Assembly: GCF_003402535.2 (NCBI RefSeq)
Contig: NZ_AP025170.1
Location: 186,001-250,000 of the forward strand
DNA: 64,000 bases
Direction of reading: 5' to 3'
Source: Cupriavidus sp. P-10
Lineage (GTDB): Bacteria > Pseudomonadota > Gammaproteobacteria > Burkholderiales > Burkholderiaceae
The notes below the pieces were generated by a model. It ran no database searches, was not told the DNA's origin, and was given only the letters and a program-made list of their open reading frames with translations. Made by a program: the position numbers and the translations under genes. Positions 50,525-59,864 of the stretch are shown one piece after another. Position 1 is the stretch's first letter; every line of letters begins with the position of its first letter.

Positions 50525-50872
50525 ATGCGCGAACTACGGACTTTCGAACTGGACCAGCCCGGACAGCCAGTGAGCTGGCGCGCCGGTTACGGGCAGACCG
50601 TCTGCGCGGCGGCGGGCAGGCTGTGGGTGACGGTCGAGGGCAATCCCAACGATATCTGGCTGGAGCCGGGTGCCGAGCTGGCACTGCCGGAGGGCTACCG
50701 CGTGTGGCTGTCGGGCGATGGCGCGGAAGCGCGCTTCACGCTGGCGCAGACGCCGGCGCCGTGGTCGCTGCGGCGGCTTGGGGCGTGGGTGCGGGCGTTG
50801 CAGCATCGGGTGGAAGAGCATAGTACGGATGCGTTTGGGGAATGCCCGCGGATTTGGGCGTTGTGCCGGTGA
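50525..50872 (+). CDS. DUF2917 domain protein
   Basis: A 115-residue protein. The conserved core is LWVTVEGNPNDIWLEPGAEL, then LPEGYRVWLSGDGAEARFTL, which is the DUF2917 beta fold found widely in Burkholderiales as small single-domain proteins. Function unknown. It is divergent from the second MocR gene and followed by a terminator, so it is monocistronic. Possible control by the adjacent MocR protein is inference. Confidence 0.8.
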   Translation: MRELRTFELDQPGQPVSWRAGYGQTVCAAAGRLWVTVEGNPNDIWLEPGAELALPEGYRVWLSGDGAEARFTLAQTPAPWSLRRLGAWVRALQHRVEEHSTDAFGECPRIWALCR

Positions 50873-50898
50873 CCCGGCAGTCAATCCGGATGCAGCGC

Positions 50899-50926
50899 AA
50901 AGGCCACCGACAAGGTGGCCTTTTGT
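50899..50926 (+). terminator. Terminator after the DUF2917 gene
   Basis: AAAGGCCACC (50899-50908) pairs with GGTGGCCTTTT (50914-50924) around GACAA, followed by TTGTTTG. A good intrinsic terminator. Confidence 0.88.
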
Positions 50927-50993
50927 TTGCCCGTAGCCCGCAGACACCTACTCTATAAGGACACCGGCACCCCGCCTTCGGGGTTCCGCCTCA

Positions 50994-51024
50994 TTGATTT
51001 ACGTTAACGTCAACGTCATATAAT
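50994..51024 (+). promoter_or_regulatory. icmF promoter with an overlapping palindromic operator
   Basis: TATAAT at 51019-51024 is a perfect -10 box; TTGATT at 50994-50999 is a possible -35. Between them lies the 16-base near-palindrome TTTACGTTAACGTCAA at 50998-51013, whose inner ACGTTAACGT is perfect. The sequence is like the LiuR-type sites of branched-chain amino acid catabolism in proteobacteria, from memory. Binding there would block the polymerase. Confidence 0.65.
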
Positions 51025-51135
51025 CGACCAGCCCCAACCGCGGGGCGCAGCCCGCGCGTTTCCAGCCAAGCCGGCACAGAACGGCACCTCCGGCGGATGC
51101 CGCGGTCGCAGCCAACACCAGAAACGGTGGAGACA

Positions 51136-54100
51136 ATGACCGACCTTTCCGATGTGCATGATGTGCGCCGCGGCGCGCCGCAGCCCAAGCCGGTCGTGCC
51201 GGGCCGCGGCCCGGCCAACAAGGTGCGCTTTGTCACGGCGGCGTCGCTGTTCGACGGCCATGACGCCTCGATCAACATCATGCGCCGCATCCTGCAGTCG
51301 CACGGCTGCGAGGTGATCCACCTGGGCCATAACCGCTCGGTCGAGGAAGTGGTCACCGCGGCCTTGCAGGAAGACGCGCAGGGCATTGCCATCTCCAGCT
51401 ACCAGGGCGGCCACGTCGAATACTTCCAGTACATGGTCGACCTGCTGCGCGGCAAGGGCGGCGAGCACGTGCAGGTCTTCGGCGGCGGCGGTGGCGTGAT
51501 CGTGCCGGACGAGATCCGCGAATTGCAGGCCTACGGCGTGGCGCGCATCTACAGCCCGGAAGACGGGCAACGCATGGGCCTGGCCGGCATGATTGCCGAC
51601 ATGGTGCAGCGCTGCGACATCGACCTGTCACGCTATGCGCCGGCCACGCTCGATCCCGTCGCCGGCGGTGACCGCCGTGCGCTGGCGCAGCTGATTACCG
51701 CGCTGGAAAACGGCAAGGCCGATCCCGCGCTGGTGCAGGCGATGCATGCGCAGGCGAACCAGGCCGCGATTCCCGTCCTTGGCATCACCGGCACCGGCGG
51801 CGCTGGCAAGTCGTCGCTGACCGACGAACTGATCCGCCGCTTCCGCCTCGACCAGCAGGATGCGCTGTCGATCGCCGTGATCTCGATCGACCCGTCGCGC
51901 CGCAAGTCCGGCGGCGCGCTGCTGGGCGACCGCATCCGCATGAACGCGATCAACCATCCCAGCATCTTCATGCGCTCGCTGGCCACGCGCGAGGCGGGCT
52001 CGGAGATCTCGCAGGCGCTGCCGGACGTGATCGCGGCATGCAAGGTGGCGGGCTTCGATCTCGTGATCGTGGAGACCTCGGGCATCGGGCAGGGCGATGC
52101 GGCGATCGTGCCGCACGTTGACCTGTCGCTGTACGTGATGACGCCGGAGTTCGGCGCGGCCAGCCAGCTCGAGAAGATCGACATGCTGGACTTCGCCAAC
52201 TTCGTTGCCATCAACAAGTTCGACCGCAAGGGCGCGCAGGATGCGTGGCGCGACGTGGCCAAGCAGGTGCAGCGCAATCGCGAGCAATGGCACGGCAAGC
52301 CGGAAGACATGCCGGTGTACGGCACGCAGGCATCGCGCTTCAATGACGATGGCGTGACCATGCTGTACCAGGGTTTGCGCGAGGCGCTGGCCGAGCGCGG
52401 CTTGAAGTTGCGGCCCGGCACGCTGCCCGAGCTGTGGGGGCGCATTTCCACCGGGCGGAACGTGATCGTGCCGCCTGCGCGCAGCCGCTATCTGGCCGAA
52501 CTGGCCGATACCTTGCGCGCCTACCACCGCCGCGTGGCCGGACAAAGCCGCCTGGCGCGCGAGCGCCAGCAGTTGCGTGAATCCAGCCGCATGCTGCAGG
52601 CCGCGCAGGGAGATGGCACCGCGCTCGATGCACTCGCCGCCGAACGCGACACTGCCCTCGGTCAGGTCGAGCGCAAGCTGCTGGCAATGTGGCCGCAGAT
52701 GCGCGAGGCCTACAGCGGCGACGAATACGTGGTGAAGATCCGCGACAAGGAGATCCGCACCGGGCTCGTCACGACTACGTTGTCAGGCACCAAGGTGCGC
52801 AAGGTCGTACTGCCGCGCTTCGAGGACGACGGCGAAGTGCTGAAGTGGCTGATGCGCGAGAACGTGCCCGGCAGCTTCCCGTACACCGCCGGCGTGTTCG
52901 CCTTCAAGCGCGAGAACGAAGACCCGACGCGCATGTTCGCCGGCGAGGGCGACGCCTTCCGTACCAACCGCCGCTTCAAGCTGGTGTCGGAGGGCATGGA
53001 TGCCAAGCGCCTGTCGACCGCTTTCGACTCGGTCACGCTGTACGGCGAGGACCCCCACGTGCGGCCCGATATCTACGGCAAGGTCGGCAACTCCGGGGTG
53101 TCGATCGCCACGCTCGACGACCTGAAGGTGCTGTACGACGGCTTCGACCTGACCAGTCCGTCGACGTCGGTGTCGATGACCATCAACGGCCCCGCGCCGA
53201 CCATCCTGGCGATGTTCATGAACACCGCCATCGACCAGCAGCTTGACAAGTTCCGCGCCGACAACCAGCGCGAGCCCACCGCCGACGAAGAAGCCAAGAT
53301 CCGCGCCTGGGTGCTGCAGAATGTGCGCGGCACGGTGCAGGCGGACATCCTCAAGGAAGACCAGGGCCAGAACACCTGCATCTTCTCCACCGAGTTTTCG
53401 CTCAAGGTGATGGGCGATATCCAGGAGTATTTTGTCCACCACCAGGTGCGCAACTTCTACTCGGTGTCGATCTCGGGCTACCACATCGCAGAGGCCGGCG
53501 CGAACCCGATCTCGCAGCTCGCCTTCACGCTTGCCAACGGCTTCACCTACGTGGAGGCGTACCTGGCGCGCGGCATGCATATCGACGACTTCGCGCCCAA
53601 CCTGTCGTTCTTCTTCTCCAACGGCATGGACCCGGAGTACAGCGTGCTGGGCCGCGTCGCGCGCCGCATCTGGGCGGTGACGATGCGCGACAAGTACGGC
53701 GCCAACGAGCGCAGCCAGAAGCTCAAATACCACATCCAGACCTCGGGCCGCTCGCTGCACGCGCAGGAGATCGACTTCAACGATATCCGCACCACGCTGC
53801 AGGCGCTGATCGCGATCTACGACAACTGCAATTCGCTGCACACCAACGCCTACGACGAGGCCATCACCACGCCCACCGGCGAATCGGTGCGCCGCGCACT
53901 GGCGATCCAGCTGATCATCAACCGCGAGTGGGGCGTGGCCAGGTGCGAGAACCCCAACCAGGGCAGCTTCCTGATCGAGGAACTGACCGACCTGGTCGAA
54001 GAAGCGGTGCTGCAGGAGTTCGAACGCATCGCCGAGCGTGGCGGCGTGCTGGGCGCGATGGAGACCGGCTACCAGCGCGGCAAGATCCAGGAAGAATCGC

Positions 54101-54426
54101 TTTACTACGAGCAACTCAAGCACGACGGCACGCTGCCGCTCATCGGCGTGAACACCTTCCGCAACCCGGACGGCGACCCCGTCCCGCAGAAGCTGGAACT
54201 GGCGCGCTCCAGCGAGGCCGAGAAGCAGAGCCAGCTGGACCGCCTGCACGCGTTCCAGCAAGGCCATGCCGATGAGGCGCCGGCGATGCTGCAGCGGCTG
54301 CGCCAGGCGGTGATCGACAACCAGAACGTGTTCGCGGTGCTGATGGACGCGGTGCGGGTCTGCTCGCTGGGGCAGATCACGCACGCGCTGTTCGAGGTCG
54401 GCGGGCAATACCGGCGCAATATGTAG
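51136..54426 (+). CDS. icmF: Fused isobutyryl-CoA mutase IcmF
   Basis: A 1096-residue adenosylcobalamin enzyme that interconverts isobutyryl- and n-butyryl-CoA. Order of domains: B12-binding (about 20-150) with FDGHDASIN, where H42 is the cobalt ligand; MeaB-like G-protein chaperone (about 190-430) with P-loop GTGGAGKSS (219-227); linker; substrate barrel (about 530-1096). F601 (RMFAGE) and Q745 (GQNT) match F598/Q742 of the C. metallidurans enzyme, where methylmalonyl-CoA mutases have Tyr and Arg, so isobutyryl type is favoured. Start at 51136 with GGAGA. Confidence 0.96.
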   Translation: MTDLSDVHDVRRGAPQPKPVVPGRGPANKVRFVTAASLFDGHDASINIMRRILQSHGCEVIHLGHNRSVEEVVTAALQEDAQGIAISSYQGGHVEYFQYMVDLLRGKGGEHVQVFGGGGGVIVPDEIRELQAYGVARIYSPEDGQRMGLAGMIADMVQRCDIDLSRYAPATLDPVAGGDRRALAQLITALENGKADPALVQAMHAQANQAAIPVLGITGTGGAGKSSLTDELIRRFRLDQQDALSIAVISIDPSRRKSGGALLGDRIRMNAINHPSIFMRSLATREAGSEISQALPDVIAACKVAGFDLVIVETSGIGQGDAAIVPHVDLSLYVMTPEFGAASQLEKIDMLDFANFVAINKFDRKGAQDAWRDVAKQVQRNREQWHGKPEDMPVYGTQASRFNDDGVTMLYQGLREALAERGLKLRPGTLPELWGRISTGRNVIVPPARSRYLAELADTLRAYHRRVAGQSRLARERQQLRESSRMLQAAQGDGTALDALAAERDTALGQVERKLLAMWPQMREAYSGDEYVVKIRDKEIRTGLVTTTLSGTKVRKVVLPRFEDDGEVLKWLMRENVPGSFPYTAGVFAFKRENEDPTRMFAGEGDAFRTNRRFKLVSEGMDAKRLSTAFDSVTLYGEDPHVRPDIYGKVGNSGVSIATLDDLKVLYDGFDLTSPSTSVSMTINGPAPTILAMFMNTAIDQQLDKFRADNQREPTADEEAKIRAWVLQNVRGTVQADILKEDQGQNTCIFSTEFSLKVMGDIQEYFVHHQVRNFYSVSISGYHIAEAGANPISQLAFTLANGFTYVEAYLARGMHIDDFAPNLSFFFSNGMDPEYSVLGRVARRIWAVTMRDKYGANERSQKLKYHIQTSGRSLHAQEIDFNDIRTTLQALIAIYDNCNSLHTNAYDEAITTPTGESVRRALAIQLIINREWGVARCENPNQGSFLIEELTDLVEEAVLQEFERIAERGGVLGAMETGYQRGKIQEESLYYEQLKHDGTLPLIGVNTFRNPDGDPVPQKLELARSSEAEKQSQLDRLHAFQQGHADEAPAMLQRLRQAVIDNQNVFAVLMDAVRVCSLGQITHALFEVGGQYRRNM

Positions 54427-54466
54427 ACCCCGATTCACGTAGTGCCGGGGTAGTGACCGGTAATCG

Positions 54467-54499
54467 CGCAGGGCGGCCGCAGTGAAGGGCCGCCCTGCG
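54467..54499 (+). terminator. Hairpin after icmF
   Basis: CGCAGGGCGGCC (54467-54478) and GGCCGCCCTGCG (54488-54499) form a perfect 12-base stem with a 9-base loop, 41 bases after the icmF stop. It lacks a long T run but is the obvious transcript end. Confidence 0.7.
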
Positions 54500-54581
54500 T
54501 TACACTCGAATGCTGCGCCGCACCCTGACCGCAACATAGCGCTGGCGGCAACAAATTCCGAGACAACCGCAAGACAAGACC

Positions 54582-55019
54582 ATGGACAGCCAGTACAACC
54601 CGAACAATATCTTTGCCAAGATCCTGCGCGGCGAGATGCCGTGCATCAAGGTGTACGAGGACGATGACACCATCGCTTTCATGGACATCATGCCGCAGGC
54701 CGACGGCCATACGCTGGTGGTGCCCAAGGAAGCCGCGGTCAATCTCTTCGACCTGTCGGAGCAAGGCGCACAGGCGGCCATCGTGGCCACCCAGCGCGTG
54801 GCGCGCGCGGTGCGCGCGGCCTTCAGCCCCGACGGCATCTCGATCGGCCAGTTCAACGGCGCAGCGGCGGGCCAGACCGTGCCGCATATCCATTTCCATA
54901 TCGTGCCGCGCTACAACGACCAGACGCTGCGCGGCCACGCGCGCGACATGCAGGAGCCGGAAGTGCTCAAGGGACATGCCGAACGCATCATCGCCGCGCT
55001 GGGCAAGCAGGCGGACTGA
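54582..55019 (+). CDS. HIT-family nucleotide-binding protein
   Basis: A 145-residue histidine-triad protein. HIHFHIVPRY contains the triad H-x-H-x-H, and NNIFAKILRGEMPCIKVYED and DIMPQADGHTLVVPK are the family opening. Members hydrolyse or transfer adenylyl groups on AMP-containing substrates. Bacterial HIT proteins of this subgroup (HinT/Hit-like) have poorly defined roles. It lies between icmF and the 3-hydroxyacyl-CoA dehydrogenase; 53 bases before the latter. Confidence 0.92.
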   Translation: MDSQYNPNNIFAKILRGEMPCIKVYEDDDTIAFMDIMPQADGHTLVVPKEAAVNLFDLSEQGAQAAIVATQRVARAVRAAFSPDGISIGQFNGAAAGQTVPHIHFHIVPRYNDQTLRGHARDMQEPEVLKGHAERIIAALGKQAD

Positions 55020-55072
55020 AACCAGGCATCCATCAGTAATCAGCAAGCAACCAGCAAACAGAGGAAGAGAAG

Positions 55073-55927
55073 ATGGCAATCAGGACAGTAGGCATCGTCG
55101 GTGCCGGCACCATGGGCAATGGCATCGCCCAGGCCTGCGCGGTAGTGGGACTGAACGTGGTGATGGTCGACATCAGCGACGCTGCCGTGCAGAAGGGCGT
55201 GGCTACCGTGGCGGGCAGCCTGGACCGGCTGATCAAGAAGGAAAAGCTGACCGAGGCGCAGAAGGCCGACGCGCTGGCGCGCATCAAGGGCAGCACGTCG
55301 TATGACGAGCTCAAGGCCACCGACATCGTGATCGAGGCCGCTACCGAGAACTACGACCTGAAGGTCAAGATCCTCAAGCAGATCGACGACATCGTCGGCG
55401 AGAACGTGATCATCGCGTCGAACACCTCGTCGATCTCGATCACCAAGCTGGCTGCGGTGACCTCGCGCGCCGACCGCTTCATCGGCATGCACTTCTTCAA
55501 CCCGGTGCCGGTCATGGCCCTGGTCGAACTGATCCGCGGCCTGCAGACCAGCGACACCACCCACGCCGACGTGGAAGCGCTGGCCAGGGAACTGGGCAAG
55601 TACCCGATCACGGTCAAGAACAGCCCGGGCTTCGTCGTCAACCGCATCCTGTGCCCGATGATCAATGAAGCGTTCTGCGTGCTGGGCGAAGGCCTGGCGT
55701 CGCCGGAAGAGATCGACGAGGGCATGAAGCTGGGCTGCAACCATCCGATCGGACCGCTGGCGCTGGCCGACATGATCGGCCTGGACACCATGCTGGCCGT
55801 GATGGAAGTGCTGTACACGGAATTCGCCGATCCGAAGTACCGCCCGGCGATGCTGATGCGCGAGATGGTGGCCGCTGGCTACCTGGGCCGCAAGACCGGT
55901 CGTGGCGTGTACGTCTACAGCAAGTAA
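55073..55927 (+). CDS. hbd: 3-hydroxybutyryl-CoA dehydrogenase
   Basis: A 284-residue NAD-dependent dehydrogenase, very like C. necator PaaH1 as remembered. VGIVGAGTMGNGIAQACAVV is the dinucleotide fold, SNTSSISITKLAAVTSRADR and GMHFFNPVPVMALVE carry the catalytic His, and GFVVNRILCPMINEA follows with the glutamate. It oxidises (S)-3-hydroxybutyryl-CoA to acetoacetyl-CoA. The butyryl-CoA made by IcmF just upstream would enter beta-oxidation through this enzyme. Good GGAAGAGAAG ribosome site. Confidence 0.95.
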   Translation: MAIRTVGIVGAGTMGNGIAQACAVVGLNVVMVDISDAAVQKGVATVAGSLDRLIKKEKLTEAQKADALARIKGSTSYDELKATDIVIEAATENYDLKVKILKQIDDIVGENVIIASNTSSISITKLAAVTSRADRFIGMHFFNPVPVMALVELIRGLQTSDTTHADVEALARELGKYPITVKNSPGFVVNRILCPMINEAFCVLGEGLASPEEIDEGMKLGCNHPIGPLALADMIGLDTMLAVMEVLYTEFADPKYRPAMLMREMVAAGYLGRKTGRGVYVYSK

Positions 55928-55985
55928 GTCAGGCGGCGTTCGCCGCACTTGACTCGTTGCCCCATGCCGGGGTGACGCCAGTCAT

Positions 55986-56020
55986 ACCACCAGGGGCCGC
56001 CGCGTGCGGCCCTTGTGGTT
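55986..56020 (+). terminator. Terminator after hbd
   Basis: ACCACCAGGGGCCGC (55986-56000) pairs with GCGGCCCTTGTGGT (56006-56019) with one bulge, and TTTCGG follows. It is 58 bases after the stop codon. Confidence 0.75.
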
Positions 56021-56147
56021 TCGGGGTTGGCGACCCCTTCGCCAAATCCCGCTTACACGCCGTTATAAATGGAAACAATCCGCCGCATCCAGTAACAGGA
56101 ATGCCGGGTACAGTGCACCCATTCCAATTACGACAAAACGAAACCCA

Positions 56148-56480
56148 ATGCTGCCTCCGGTTCTTGTTGCCGCCCTGCTGGCGGGGGCGATGTCGCTGCT
56201 TGCCGCCCGCTCCGCCATGGCCCATGTTGATGTCGGCGTGCATATTGGCGCGCCGGTCTATGTTGCCCCTGCGCCGGTCTACGTGGCGCCGCCGCCGCCG
56301 GTGGTCTATGCGCCGCGTTATCACGGCTGGCATGGTGACCGCTACTGGGACGGCCGCCGCTGGTATGGGCGGCATGAGTGGCATGGGCACCGCCACCACC
56401 ATCGCCACCATCGGCACCACCACCATCGCCACGGGCATGGACACGGCCACGGCCACGGCCATCACGGGCACCGCCACTGA
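56148..56480 (+). CDS. Secreted histidine-rich protein
   Basis: A 110-residue protein: signal peptide (about residues 1-27, ending SAMAH), then a Pro/Val-rich part with repeated YVAP, then a Gly/Trp/Tyr/Arg section and a final 40 residues made mostly of His, Arg and Gly. The His-rich end would bind divalent metals. No ribosome site is obvious. No known family is recognised; similar Pro/His-rich periplasmic proteins occur in related genera. Longer upstream frame is judged non-coding. Confidence 0.6.
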   Translation: MLPPVLVAALLAGAMSLLAARSAMAHVDVGVHIGAPVYVAPAPVYVAPPPPVVYAPRYHGWHGDRYWDGRRWYGRHEWHGHRHHHRHHRHHHHRHGHGHGHGHGHHGHRH

Positions 56481-56507
56481 GCGGCCGCAGGGGTGAGGTG
56501 CCGCCGC

Positions 56508-56930
56508 TCAGCGCAGCAGCACCAGCCGCGGCACCGCGTCGGCGCCGCTCCACACCACCGCGTTCTGGCCGTATTTCTTGCCCAGCAAGCGCGCATCCGC
56601 GAGCGACAGGCCCGGCACCAGATAGCTGGGCTCGGCCGGCCAGCCGTTGGCGGGATGCTCGCCGGCGGCCTGGATCGCACGCAATCCCATTTCCGCGACG
56701 TCCTGCGCCAGTGCCTGCTGGCGCGTTGCGTTGGTGTTGTCGTCGCAACGCTGGCTGAACGGATTGGCGGCGGTAATAAAGGCGCTGCACGTTACGCCAA
56801 GCAAGCTGTGCAGCGTTGCCAGCGGCGCGCAGGTTTGCTCGATCCGCAAGGTCATCGGCGCATCGCCCAGCACGCGGTAATGCGTCTCGCGATAGGCCCG
56901 CAGCGTGGCCGCGTCGATGACGGTGGCCAC
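56508..56930 (-). CDS. DUF3293 domain protein
   Basis: A 140-residue soluble protein. YRETHYRVLGDAPMTLRIEQ, then SAFITAANPFSQ and FLVPGLS-type segments (here YLVPGLSLADARLLGKKYGQ) match DUF3293, a small family without known function. It starts two bases after the stop of the Crp/Fnr gene and is thus almost surely translated from the same mRNA. Could be a target or partner of that regulator; nothing proves it. Confidence 0.8.
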   Translation of the reverse strand: MATVIDAATLRAYRETHYRVLGDAPMTLRIEQTCAPLATLHSLLGVTCSAFITAANPFSQRCDDNTNATRQQALAQDVAEMGLRAIQAAGEHPANGWPAEPSYLVPGLSLADARLLGKKYGQNAVVWSGADAVPRLVLLR

Positions 56931-56932
56931 CG

Positions 56933-57601
56933 CTACTCCCCGTACTGCCGCAACCCGTCGAGGTCCAGCACTTCGATCACCCCGTAGTCGACCCGCACCA
57001 GCCGCTGTTGCTCCAGCACCTTCAACGCCTGGTTGGCGCGCTGGCGCGAAATGCCGGCGAGCAGGCCGATCTCTTCCTGCGAGATCTCCAGCGTCTTGCC
57101 GATGCCCGGATACAGGTGCTCATTGAACAGCGACGACACCGCGCGCGCCACGCGTGAATCGATGTCGAGAGAGCGTTCATATTCCACCGCCGCGATGAAC
57201 TGCCCGAGGCGCTCGTTGAGCTGCGTCAGCAGGAAGCGCGTGAACGGCAGGCTGGTCTCCAGCAGCCACTGAAAAGTCTCGAGCGGCAGGAAGGCGATGG
57301 TCGAGCGGCGCAGCGCCATCACGTCGTACTTGCGGATCTCCGACTTGAGCACCGCGCCTTCGCCAAACCAGCCGCCGGTGGGCACGCCGGTAAAGGTCAC
57401 CGACTTGCCCGACGGCGAGACCGTGGTGATCTTGACGATGCCCTCCAGCACGCCCATCCAGTGCTCGGCCCTGTCGCCCTTGTGGCAGACGTAGTCGCCC
57501 TGGCTGTATTCATGCACGCACATGGCACGGCGCACGCGCTCGCGCTGCTCGGGGCTCAGGTCTGCTGCCCACACGCAGCGGTCGACAAAATCGTTCAGCA
57601 T
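56933..57601 (-). CDS. Crp/Fnr-family transcriptional regulator
   Basis: A 222-residue regulator: cyclic-nucleotide-type sensor domain (about 20-130, GDYVCHKGDRAEHWMGVLEG), long helix, and winged helix-turn-helix (about 170-215; ISQEEIGLLAGISRQRANQA). The three cysteines of residues 9, 28 and 39 are not spaced as in oxygen-sensing FNR, so a different signal is likely. First gene of a two-gene operon with DUF3293. A perfect dyad at 57637-57654 lies 36 bases upstream of its start, which suggests autoregulation. Confidence 0.9.
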   Translation of the reverse strand: MLNDFVDRCVWAADLSPEQRERVRRAMCVHEYSQGDYVCHKGDRAEHWMGVLEGIVKITTVSPSGKSVTFTGVPTGGWFGEGAVLKSEIRKYDVMALRRSTIAFLPLETFQWLLETSLPFTRFLLTQLNERLGQFIAAVEYERSLDIDSRVARAVSSLFNEHLYPGIGKTLEISQEEIGLLAGISRQRANQALKVLEQQRLVRVDYGVIEVLDLDGLRQYGE

Positions 57602-57636
57602 GGCCTGCAGAAGCTCCGGTAGGGATTAACCCGGAA

Positions 57637-57654
57637 TTGTCACCGGCGTGACAA
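57637..57654. promoter_or_regulatory. Crp/Fnr-like palindrome
   Basis: TTGTCAC (57637-57643) and GTGACAA (57648-57654) form a perfect dyad with a 4-base spacer, the size of a CRP/FNR site but with TGTCAC half-sites. It lies between the divergent Crp/Fnr and acyl-CoA ligase genes and could serve both. Confidence 0.65.
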
Positions 57655-57882
57655 CCCGGGTGGTTGGCATGGGCTATCGTACGATCACAACGGAACCGCG
57701 GGTGCCAGAGAAGGGCACGCCGGGAAGGCAGAAGACGCTTCCCCCGGCCCCTCCAGACCAGGCACAGACGGGCTTGATGCGATGCGGCAGATGCCGCCGG
57801 GCAAAGCAAGCCAAGTATAACGACCGGACCGGCAGCTTGACACCGGGCGTGGACCCCCACGCCGGAGGGACAGGAGACAGCG

Positions 57883-59841
57883 ATGCAGGAATCGTCGGCG
57901 ACGACCTTCCCGCGATGGCTGCTGGCGCATGCCCAGCAGCGGCCGGAGCATCCGGCTCATCGCGAGAAGGATCTCGGCATCTGGCAGACATACAGCTGGG
58001 CCCAGGCGGCACAGCAAGTGAGGGCGCTGGCATGTGGTCTTGCCGCGCTCGGATTCAAGCGCGGGATGAACCTGGCAGTGGTTGGCGACAACCGCCCGCG
58101 GCTGTACTGGGCCATGACCGCGGCGCAGGCGCTGGGTGGCGTGCCGGTGCCGCTGTACCAGGACGCTATCGCCAACGAGATGGTGTACGTGCTCAACGAT
58201 GCGGAGATCGAGTTCGCCATCGTCGAGGACCAGGAGCAGGTCGACAAGCTGCTTGAAGTCGAGGCGCAACTGGCCGCATCCGGCCGCGTCGTGCGCCATG
58301 TCATCTATGAAGACCCGCGCGGCCTGCGCGACTACGAGCATCCTTCGCTGATGTCGTATGAGCGGCTGCAGGAGCTGGGGCGCGAGTTCGACCAGGCGCA
58401 TCCAGGCTTCTATGAGGAAGCGATTGCCGCGGGCCAGCCCGACGATACCGCGATCATCCTCTATACCTCCGGCACCACCGGCAAGCCCAAGGGCGTGTGC
58501 CATTCGCACGCGGGCCTGATTGGCTCTGCGCGCAATGGCTGCGCGTTCGACGGCCTGACCGCCAAGGACGATGTGCTGTCGTACCTGCCTATGGCATGGG
58601 TCGGCGACAACCTGTTCTCCTATGCGCAAGCGATGGTGGCGGGCTTCACGGTGAATTGCCCGGAGTCGCGCGAGACGGTGATGACCGACCTGCGCGAGAT
58701 CGGCCCCACCTATTACTTTGCTCCGCCGCGCATCTATGAAGGCTTGCTGACGCAGGTCATGATCCGCATGGAAGATGCGGGCTGGATCAAGCGCAAGGTG
58801 TTCCACTGGGCGATGGACGTGGCGCGCCGCTGCGGCGCGGACATCCTCGACGGGCGCCCGGTGTCCGTCATGGAGCGCGCGCGCTATGCGCTGGGCGAAG
58901 CGCTGGTCTACGGCCCGCTGCGCAACGTGCTCGGCATGAGCCGCATCCGCGTGGGCTATACCGCCGGCGAGGCGATCGGGCCGGACCTGTTCCGCTTCTA
59001 CCGCTCCATCGGCGTGAACCTGAAGCAGTTCTACGGCCAGACCGAGACTTGCGCCTACGTGTGCCTGCAGCCCGACGGGCAGGTCAAGTTCGATTCCGTG
59101 GGGCCGGCCGCGCCGGGCATGGAAATCCGCATCGCCGACAACGGCGAGGTGCTGGTGCGCGGCGTGGGCCTGCTCAAGTCCTACTACAAGCGCGACGACG
59201 CCACGCGCGAGGCCATCAACGACGAGGGCTACTTCATGACCGGCGATGCCGGCGTGATCGATGCCGACGGCCACCTGAAGATCATCGACCGTGCCAAGGA
59301 CGTGGGCAAGCTCGCCGACGGCTCGATGTTCGCGCCCAAGTACATCGAGAACAAGCTCAAGTTCTTCCCGTACATCAAGGAAGCCGTGGCCTTCGGCAAC
59401 GGCCGCGGCGAGGTCTGCGCGTTTATCAACATCGATTTCGAGGCAGTCGGCAACTGGGCCGAGCGCCGCCACCTGCCGTACGCGGGCTATGTCGACCTGG
59501 CCGCGCAGCCGGACGTGATCGAGATGATCGGCGAATGCGTGAACCAGGTGAACGCCGATCTCGCCAACGATCCCATGCTGGCCGGCTCGCAGGTCGCGCG
59601 CTTCCTGATCCTGCACAAGGAACTGGATCCCGACGACGACGAGCTGACGCGTACGCGCAAGGTGCGCCGCGGCTATATCGCCGAGAAATACGGCGTGCTG
59701 GTGGATGCGCTCTATGCGGGCAAGTCCGAGCAATTCATCGAGACGCGCGTCAAGTTCGAAGACGGACGCGAGGGCAGCGTGTCGGCCACGCTGAAGCTGG
59801 TCGACGCGAAGCGCCAGCCCCCGGCGGCGCGCGCGGCATAA
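57883..59841 (+). CDS. AMP-forming acyl-CoA ligase
   Basis: A 652-residue adenylating enzyme. ILYTSGTTGKPKG is the AMP-binding P-loop, FYGQTETCAYVCLQPDGQ (key GQTET) the adenine loop and GYFMTGDAGVIDADGHLKIIDRAKD the A8 hinge (key TGDAG and DRAKD). It resembles long-chain fatty acid or aryl-acid CoA ligases. It stands in front of a branched-chain-type ABC transporter, a common betaproteobacterial pairing for import plus activation of an acid. Substrate unknown. Strong GGAGACAG ribosome site. Confidence 0.9.
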   Translation: MQESSATTFPRWLLAHAQQRPEHPAHREKDLGIWQTYSWAQAAQQVRALACGLAALGFKRGMNLAVVGDNRPRLYWAMTAAQALGGVPVPLYQDAIANEMVYVLNDAEIEFAIVEDQEQVDKLLEVEAQLAASGRVVRHVIYEDPRGLRDYEHPSLMSYERLQELGREFDQAHPGFYEEAIAAGQPDDTAIILYTSGTTGKPKGVCHSHAGLIGSARNGCAFDGLTAKDDVLSYLPMAWVGDNLFSYAQAMVAGFTVNCPESRETVMTDLREIGPTYYFAPPRIYEGLLTQVMIRMEDAGWIKRKVFHWAMDVARRCGADILDGRPVSVMERARYALGEALVYGPLRNVLGMSRIRVGYTAGEAIGPDLFRFYRSIGVNLKQFYGQTETCAYVCLQPDGQVKFDSVGPAAPGMEIRIADNGEVLVRGVGLLKSYYKRDDATREAINDEGYFMTGDAGVIDADGHLKIIDRAKDVGKLADGSMFAPKYIENKLKFFPYIKEAVAFGNGRGEVCAFINIDFEAVGNWAERRHLPYAGYVDLAAQPDVIEMIGECVNQVNADLANDPMLAGSQVARFLILHKELDPDDDELTRTRKVRRGYIAEKYGVLVDALYAGKSEQFIETRVKFEDGREGSVSATLKLVDAKRQPPAARAA

Positions 59842-59864
59842 GAGCATAGGGCGGAGGCATCAAC

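Noticed and set aside
50873..51135. Cobalamin riboswitch in front of icmF
   Set aside because: No B12-box sequence; the gap holds a terminator, a small hairpin and a promoter with a palindrome.
57685..59847. 720-residue open frame on the minus strand
   Set aside because: Antisense to the acyl-CoA ligase; no motif.
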